Part shown: positions 59,753 to 64,000 of the stretch, piece after piece
Numbering within the stretch: position 1 is the stretch's first letter
Layout of the letters: every line of letters starts with the position of its first letter
Origin: G963668185 sp963668185
GTDB lineage: Bacteria > Chloroflexota > Dehalococcoidia > Lucifugimonadales > G963668185
Direction: 5' to 3'
DNA: 64,000 bases
Assembly (NCBI GenBank): GCA_963668185.1
Contig: OY764162.1
Coordinates: 1,364,001 to 1,428,000, forward strand
Notes under the pieces: model-generated
Databases searched by the model: none
Told to the model about the DNA's origin: nothing
What the model saw: only the letters and a program-made list of their open reading frames with translations
Position numbers and translations under genes: made by a program

Positions 59753-60223
59753 TTAATGATACGGATCCCCGCGCCATCGTCGCCACCAATGTTTGGCTCT
59801 GGACGCCACCCACGCAACGCCCGCAACGTAGGGAAAGAAGGTCACGAACACGATCAGCCACAAGAACGCCATGCTCGTGGGGTCGTACAACACTAGAACA
59901 ATCGTCGTCACCGCCGCCAATACCCAAGCGACGACCGCGACTTGGAGCCACTTGAGGCGCGTCATCTTACCCTCCCTGCGCTTCCGTTCAAGCCTCGGTG
60001 ACGGCATAACCACCTTGGGAGTCAACCACCGGCGGACGGCCTTCCACGCAGGAGGCCCTAGGGTCACAAGCGCCGCCGCCAGCGGCGGCAGGGCCACCGC
60101 CCACGTAAGGCCAGTTTGGGCAAGGTCTAGGAGATCTTGAGTCAAGGGGAGCGGGCGAGGTAACCAAGATTCGGCAGGTGACCAACCAATCCGTTCCGTC
60201 TGTCGGATGGAGCCGCCTCGCAC
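59753..60223 (-). CDS. Small three-helix membrane protein, possibly with two starts
   Basis: 156 residues from GTG 60223. Hydrophobic helices lie at about 37-59 (TWAVALPPLAAALVTLG), 93-113 (VAVVAWVLAAVTTIVLVLY) and 117-140 (MAFLWLIVFVTFFPYVAGVAW), with a basic tail. A perfect TATAAT at 60231-60236 is only 7 nt before the GTG, predicting a leaderless message. An internal ATG at 59965 (residue 87) has GGGAGG 5 nt upstream and would give a 70-residue two-helix protein. Holin- or channel-like in appearance; function unknown. Confidence 0.55.
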   Translation of the reverse strand: MRGGSIRQTERIGWSPAESWLPRPLPLTQDLLDLAQTGLTWAVALPPLAAALVTLGPPAWKAVRRWLTPKVVMPSPRLERKRREGKMTRLKWLQVAVVAWVLAAVTTIVLVLYDPTSMAFLWLIVFVTFFPYVAGVAWVASRAKHWWRRWRGDPYH

Positions 60224-60391
60224 CGGCGCGATTATAGCCCAACCACAGCTACCACGCTAACTAGAGGGCAGGGCTGGGGATACATCGTCAAATTGTGGTG
60301 CCCCGAGAAAAAATCTGCGGAGCCAGACGATGCCCCCAAGCCCGATGATCATCGTATCACAGGAACCATCCTAGCGCGACGTACGCATAAG

Positions 60392-60443
60392 CGCCGAGCC
60401 GCTTCACCGCCAAAAGCGACGACTTCGCTCCCGGCGGCCCGCC
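60392..60443 (+). pseudogene. Fragment of the SRPBCC gene
   Basis: About 52 bp match 57309-57359 at nearly 90 percent, including CCGCTTCACCGCC and CCCGGCGGCCCGCC. The fragment ends at the same GCCCCCGGCGGCCCGCC sequence where the copy at 59011 begins, so the two pieces are the two sides of one breakpoint in swapped order. Confidence 0.8.
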
Positions 60444-60547
60444 GTCAAGCATATTGACAGGCCGCGCCGCATTAGATAACTTGGAGAGAGTAGCCATAGC
60501 GCACGAGTGCACCATAGACGCAGTGCGTTAAGTTGAACAGGACATGA

Positions 60548-60676
60548 CCACACTGGAAGCGCGGGAGGCTGGTAGAGAAGTCATTCCCGCCCAAGATAGA
60601 GGCGGCGGCGGAGGAGATCGAGGACGTGGCCACGCGGGCATGGCGCTATCTGCAGAGTGCCGATCGCCAACAGTAG
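60548..60676 (+). pseudogene. C-terminal tail of an unidentified gene
   Basis: Forty-two codons open from a preceding stop, without ATG, GTG or TTG near the beginning, ending FPPKIEAAAEEIEDVATRAW then RYLQSADRQQ and TAG. The amphipathic acidic helix looks genuine. The next gene starts 11 bp later, so this may be the remains of its upstream partner. Confidence 0.35.
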
Positions 60677-60686
60677 GGAGAGGAAT

Positions 60687-60956
60687 GTGGATCAACATTT
60701 ACTCGAAGTTACTAATAAGGCCTTTGGAAATACAGTGGCGATCATGGGAGTGGTATCAGTCTTGATATCGGCAGTAGATGACCCTGAGGCGAAGGAGAGG
60801 CTGGAGGATATATTGGACCATTTGGAAGAAGGGTCCGCCGAAGCCGCACATGCACTCCCAGGATATGAGGAGGGCTTGGAGCAGGGGTTGAAGCTGTTCA
60901 GGGCTGCACTCCGTGGAACGTCAGCAGAACCAGCGCAAGTCATCCATCAAGTGTAA
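60687..60956 (+). CDS. Small acidic helical protein, unknown function
   Basis: 89 residues from GTG 60687 (GGAG 6 nt upstream); the frame opens ten codons earlier. VDQHLLEVTNKAFGNTVAIMGVVSVLISAV, then DPEAKERLEDILDHLEEGSAEAAHALPGYEEGLEQGLKLFRAAL. It has one weakly hydrophobic patch and no known motif. Followed at 10 bp by another small gene. Confidence 0.5.
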   Translation: MDQHLLEVTNKAFGNTVAIMGVVSVLISAVDDPEAKERLEDILDHLEEGSAEAAHALPGYEEGLEQGLKLFRAALRGTSAEPAQVIHQV

Positions 60957-60965
60957 AGTGCAGCT

Positions 60966-61193
60966 ATGACTCAAGAACTACTTGATGAGTTGATACGAAG
61001 GCAGAGACTCAGTCAACTTGAAGTGACGACTCGGGACACCGACAGGCTGTCGGGAGAGATCGCGCAAGTGTCGAACAAGTTGTCAGAGTTGCGGTGGGGA
61101 ATTGGAATCCTACTTGCTCTAATCCTGTCCAGCTATGGCGGCATAGCATTTCTCATGTGGAGAATAATGGAGCTAGCATTAGTGGAAAGGTGA
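60966..61193 (+). CDS. Small coiled-coil plus transmembrane protein
   Basis: 75 residues: an N-terminal coiled coil (LLDELIRRQRLSQLEVTTRDTDRLSGEIAQVSNKLSEL) and one membrane helix (GIGILLALILSSYGGIAFLMW). The layout is the same as in the small proteins at 41409 and 63266, although sequence similarity is low. Function unknown. Confidence 0.6.
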   Translation: MTQELLDELIRRQRLSQLEVTTRDTDRLSGEIAQVSNKLSELRWGIGILLALILSSYGGIAFLMWRIMELALVER

Positions 61194-61275
61194 CATACGT
61201 CCAACATCGGACTGTGGACACAAGTACACTATTCCCTTTCAGAAGGCTATCATTAGTCCAGCCCTGCAAAGTAGT

Positions 61276-61314
61276 CCTCCTGCGTACACTTCTTGGTATG
61301 TTCATAGTGCATTA
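61276..61314 (+). promoter_or_regulatory. Repeated promoter-like element, copy B
   Basis: Counterpart of 58031-58070, with extended -10 TGGTATGTT (61294-61302). No gene starts directly behind it (the next ATG is followed at once by TAG); the first supported gene is at 61392. It may be an orphaned duplicate of the AbiE promoter. Confidence 0.5.
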
Positions 61315-61391
61315 AAGATGTAGAATGTTTGAAGCCACACACATCCTGACCCTAATCGCCTCCATACCAGCATAAGGGAGTGGCAACACTG

Positions 61392-61703
61392 ATGACAGAA
61401 GCTGCGTACAGGGCTCTGTTCCGAGACTTGGGCATAGAGGCCGGAAGATTGAAGCATGTCTTATGCAGAGGCGGGCGTTCCATGCGAATGTACTTCAACA
61501 AGCCACAAGACACGGGCATATACTTCGCAGTCTGGCTTGCCGATGAACACTTGTACCCGGAACGCCTCTGGGAGAGGCTTGACCCTGACCTTCTTTATGC
61601 CAAAGACCGGAATGACCCCAAGGCCTTTGGTGTTCGACCTAGACAGGGCAGGGAGAGAGAAGCCTTTACCATGCTGCTGACAGAGGCGGAAGCGGTACAC
61701 TAG
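61392..61703 (+). CDS. Small protein of unknown function
   Basis: 103 residues, MTEAAYRALFRDLGIEAGRL onward, with YFNKPQDTGIYFAVWLADEHLYPERLWERL. GGGAG lies 11 nt upstream; a GTG four codons earlier abuts the ribosome site and is less likely. Globular, no signal or membrane segment. I do not recognise the family. It lies inside the mosaic island. Confidence 0.5.
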   Translation: MTEAAYRALFRDLGIEAGRLKHVLCRGGRSMRMYFNKPQDTGIYFAVWLADEHLYPERLWERLDPDLLYAKDRNDPKAFGVRPRQGREREAFTMLLTEAEAVH

Positions 61704-61813
61704 CGCACAGCGGGAACCGGCTGGTGACCGGACTTTCAGGGACGCCTGAATTTGGGGCTAAGAATCCTTTCCCGCCGCCATTCACTATCACCTAAAAGCC
61801 GGCAGCAAGTCGC

Positions 61814-62799
61814 TCAGTCTGCTAGCTTCCGAGCCATACACCAGCCCACATCGTCGCTGATGTCTACATCGCCATGAATGACCGCAGTTTGCTGGAGAAT
61901 GCTCCTCAACGCTGCCTCTCTATCGTCAAGGGCCCTTGGGTGATCAAGGCCGTGTCCATGAGACTTGATGTAATCAAACACGAAAAGTCCGCCCGGCTTC
62001 AATCGACTGAGCAAGTATTCTGTGACGAACAAAGGATCATCCAAATGCTCGTACACCGTCGTGAGAATCACAACGTCGAATTGGTCCTGAGCTAGTCCGG
62101 CTAGCGGATCTGAAAAGTCTTCAGCATTGATGGTAATGAACTCTACTTGTTCATCGTCGCGGTAGAGATACTTGGCGTAGTGAAACGGGTAATTTGGTAT
62201 ATCGGCAAGAACAAACTTACAACCCAAATGCGAAAAGAAACGACGATAACAATAGTAGTAAGGCGCCAGAGAGCAGCCATACTCCAGTATTCTCGCTCTT
62301 TTAGGCGTTGCTCTCCAGAGCCTCAAGCCAACTATAGGATTAGTGGCTAGTTTCCATGCGTTGTGAAAAGTCTGGTAAAGGTGAACATACTCTTGCCAGT
62401 GGTTCAGATGCTGCCGCGCGTCACTCCACTCGAGCTCATCGGTAAATTGCTGGCGCTTGCGATAATCATGAAGCAGGAAATGAAAGTTGAACATGCTCAA
62501 AGGACGGCCATGGAGCACGTTTGACCAATACCCCTTAAAGTCCTCGAACCATCTACGAATGAGTCCGATCGTGACTAACGGCTCATAGACACCTGACCGG
62601 ATTAGTGAGCCTGTAAAGTAAAGGTCAAGAAAATTACGAACGCGTGATCGGGGGGGGGGGGGGGGGGGGTAGCGCTTCTTACCCGTTGGTCTAATCGAAC
62701 ATGGCTATCTGCGATATTGATCCTCATGTCGTCATAGTAGTTGCCTTCCGCCGCATGGAGAGCGCCAAAATCCACAGACGTTTCTTCGCTGTCGTTCAT
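61814..62799 (-). pseudogene. SAM-dependent methyltransferase gene, frameshifted at a poly-G tract
   Basis: The 5' part (ATG 62799) reads MNDSEETSVDFGALHAAEG to about RVRSATPPPPPP, then hits the 20-G tract. Beyond the tract a different frame continues RNFLDLYFTGSLIRSGVYEP and runs without a stop into the methyltransferase core: ILEYGCSLAPYYYCYRRF (SAM loop), FITINAEDF, FDVVILTTVYEHLDDP and LKPGGLFVFDYI, to the stop at 61814. One extra G, or two fewer, would join the frames into about 328 residues. In the present state only the 3' part could be made, from a GTG at 62518 or an ATG at 62494. Substrate unknown. Confidence 0.75.
62650..62669. repeat. 20-nt poly-G homopolymer tract
   Basis: Twenty consecutive G on the plus strand (C in the gene). 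It lies inside the methyltransferase reading frame, the position expected for a slipped-strand phase-variation switch. The tract could also be a sequencing or assembly artefact, so length is uncertain. Confidence 0.9.
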
Positions 62800-62850
62800 A
62801 ATGAGATCGTACTCGCTTTTCTGGCTAAGCTATACCGCAACTCAGCGGGG

Positions 62851-62900
62851 CATACGCCGCCCAGCCCTCTCGGTCCGGACGGCGTCGCAGCCAATTCCTC
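62851..62900 (-). pseudogene. Fragment of the nucleoside hydrolase gene
   Basis: About 50 bp match 63781-63830 at nearly 90 percent, including CGCCGCCCAGCCCTC and CGGTCCGGA. The source segment codes for the RRHPDREGWAAHD region of the hydrolase at the window edge. The fragment lies in the gap upstream of the methyltransferase gene. Confidence 0.75.
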
Positions 62901-62917
62901 TGCACCCCAACCTTGTA

Positions 62918-63253
62918 CTACAGATCGTTTGGATCGAATGTCGGGACATCATTCAAGGTCGTTGGCCATTGGCCATAGTTGGTGGTTGGCGTAGCAACAG
63001 GTCTTAAATTAGGTCTTATATCCTGTACTTCCACTGGGAGGTATGAATGCTGGCCGACAAGCTTATGCCAGATTAGCAGCCCGGTGTCCTGGACGTTCGG
63101 CATAATGTGCTTTGCCTTTATGGCACCTTCGAGGGTTATGTTACCCGTTGGCAACCTTACCCTGAATGTCCCTTTCATTTTGACCGGAAACTCGGATTGC
63201 GCCTGGTCCACATACGTATCGAGCGCCAACAATCTCACTTCGACCTGACTCAT
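62918..63253 (-). CDS. Small protein of unknown function
   Basis: 111 residues, MSQVEVRLLALDTYVDQAQSEFPVKMKGTFRVRLPTGNITLEGAIKAK and so on, beta-rich with no signal peptide. It starts 12 bp after the coiled-coil membrane protein at 63266 on the same strand, so the two are likely co-expressed. I do not recognise it. Confidence 0.5.
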   Translation of the reverse strand: MSQVEVRLLALDTYVDQAQSEFPVKMKGTFRVRLPTGNITLEGAIKAKHIMPNVQDTGLLIWHKLVGQHSYLPVEVQDIRPNLRPVATPTTNYGQWPTTLNDVPTFDPNDL

Positions 63254-63265
63254 GTTTCACCGCCT

Positions 63266-63448
63266 TTAGGTCAAGTATCGGAGGATTGCGGCCACTGCGG
63301 TCATTCCTCCCGCCATGCCGGCGATCATCATCCCAGCAATCCATCTGATAAGACGCGACTCAAGATTCGCTAGATCCTCTTTCGTGGCGTAGAACCTCAA
63401 CTCCTCACGCAATGCGGTTCGGGTGATTGGTTCCTCCATCGTAGCCAT
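63266..63448 (-). CDS. Small coiled-coil plus transmembrane protein
   Basis: 60 residues: TALREELRFYATKEDLANLESRLI as a coiled coil, then a glycine-rich membrane helix (WIAGMMIAGMAGGMTAVAAIL). It resembles the protein at 41409 (TKEDLA, one C-terminal TM). Function unknown. The 138 bp to the hydrolase gene show no feature. Confidence 0.6.
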   Translation of the reverse strand: MATMEEPITRTALREELRFYATKEDLANLESRLIRWIAGMMIAGMAGGMTAVAAILRYLT

Positions 63449-63586
63449 GGGCTTGTCCTCTGAGTCTCTGATATCCGTCCCTTCCCGATTGCGATCAGTC
63501 TATCAGATGGACGGGGAACTCGGCATACTCTAGGCTTACTCAGTCGCGCACCCAGGCAACCATGACCACACGCCTTGTGCCCCCCG

Positions 63587-64000
63587 TCACCCCACCACCA
63601 GCTCCCACATCCGCCGCCGCGCCGCCGCCGCGTCCACTTCCACCGCCACGTCCACCGTCCCCTCCCCGTACGTCGCCGTCGTCTTGCCCTGCATCTCCCC
63701 CTCCTCCGTAACCACCGACACCGACCCCCGCTTGAACGTCAGCGTCTCCGGGTGCAGCGCAGCCACCACCGTCAGCGGATCGTGCGCCGCCCAGCCCTCC
63801 CGGTCCGGATGGCGTCTCAGCCAGTTCCGCACGACGCGCCCCGCCAGAAGCCCAGTCCGGCTGCGGCTCCGGCGCCACCAGTCCTCGTCCCGTCTTAGAA
63901 GAACCTTGTTCGTCACGTCCAGCCCCACCAGCGTCGTCGGCATCCCCGCGTTCAGCACAATCTGCGCCGCGTCCGCGTCGTCCCAGATGTTGAACTCCGC
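63587..64000 (-). CDS. Inosine-uridine preferring nucleoside hydrolase, C-terminal part
   Basis: The gene enters from the right edge and its last 137 codons are visible. AEFNIWDDADAAQIVLNAGMPTTLVGLDVTNKV is the conserved central region (EFN plus the GLDVT motif), and HDPLTVVAALHPETL contains the His and Asp that contact substrate and calcium. It hydrolyses ribonucleosides to base and ribose for salvage. The start lies outside the window. Confidence 0.92.
   Translation of the reverse strand, partial: AEFNIWDDADAAQIVLNAGMPTTLVGLDVTNKVLLRRDEDWWRRSRSRTGLLAGRVVRNWLRRHPDREGWAAHDPLTVVAALHPETLTFKRGSVSVVTEEGEMQGKTTATYGEGTVDVAVEVDAAAARRRMWELVVG

Larger units (their letters stand above)
60224..60686. 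other. Mosaic stretch with gene fragments
   Basis: 463 bp without an intact gene. It holds the -10 TATAAT (60231-60236, minus), an SRPBCC gene fragment at 60392-60443, a short open tail that ends GRAALDNLERVAIAHE...VR with a stop at about 60531, and another tail (60548-60676) ending KIEAAAEEIEDVATRAWRYL then SADRQQ and stop. Both tails read like real protein C-termini without starts. Confidence 0.5.

Noticed and set aside
59683..59955. 90-codon plus-strand frame opposite the small membrane protein
   Set aside because: Arg/Pro/Thr-rich shadow. The minus strand encodes regular hydrophobic helices.
60544..60765. 73-codon frame starting MTTLEAREAGREV
   Set aside because: Low-complexity glycine/arginine translation that conflicts with a better frame (60548-60676) and with the start of the next gene.

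Overview
This is a high-GC, gene-dense bacterial chromosome segment with no rRNA or tRNA gene that I could find. The gene families, the large Alu-domain type SRP RNA and a monoderm-style set of lipoproteins suggest a Chloroflexota bacterium, perhaps a SAR202 or Dehalococcoidia relative. The supporting families are an enolase-superfamily enzyme, MDR dehydrogenases, a MaoC protein, Dpp/Opp transport genes, cupredoxin lipoproteins and a suf operon with SufU scaffolds and a Rieske protein. The phylum is my inference, not something the sequence states.

Layout. 1-3000: a VapC toxin tail, a MaoC hydratase, an MDR oxidoreductase and an enolase-superfamily dehydratase. 3-6.5 kb: cmk-plsC-glmS behind a good sigma-70 promoter. 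6.6-11 kb: a mycothiol-type formaldehyde/alcohol dehydrogenase, priA and rplS. 11-13 kb: a type II restriction-modification operon led by a tiny ORF. 13-20.3 kb: a methyltransferase lacking a zinc cysteine, a VapBC-type pair and a giant exonuclease-RecQ-UvrD fusion. 20.6-30.5 kb: metallophosphoesterase, methyltransferases, FAD oxidase, a Dpp-type permease pair, two cupredoxin lipoproteins and citrate synthase. The DppB permease of that pair carries an embedded beta-propeller. 30.6-34 kb: relA/spoT and an RlmD-type methyltransferase. 34.2-41.6 kb: an accessory, phage-derived looking cassette. It holds a LuxR-type HTH, an 18-bp palindrome, a lipoprotein, a protease/decoration/PKD protein with a nested start, a collagen-like protein, a tail-like protein and small membrane proteins. 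41.6-48.9 kb: ispE-rsmA, the SRP RNA, TatD, a flippase-like protein and a family 5 substrate-binding lipoprotein. 49-56.8 kb: an eight-gene sufBCD-sufU-Rieske-sufS-sufU-rhodanese operon with a clear promoter. 57-63.5 kb: a mosaic island with an SRPBCC protein, an AbiEi antitoxin, an AbiEii toxin cut after about 25 codons and joined to a second SRPBCC half, several small orphan genes, and a methyltransferase broken by a 20-G tract. The right edge holds the C-terminal part of a nucleoside hydrolase.

Most interesting points: (1) the permease-propeller fusion; (2) the 34-41 kb cassette, with two near-identical promoters that each place the start site on or next to an ATG (predicted leaderless), a duplicated 5' gene end and a nested in-frame gene inside a protease gene; (3) the broken AbiE system with circularly permuted SRPBCC fragments; (4) the poly-G tract that puts a methyltransferase out of frame. 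Four families of short intergenic palindromic repeats are scattered through the housekeeping part, and one of them supplies the 5' end of a lipoprotein gene.
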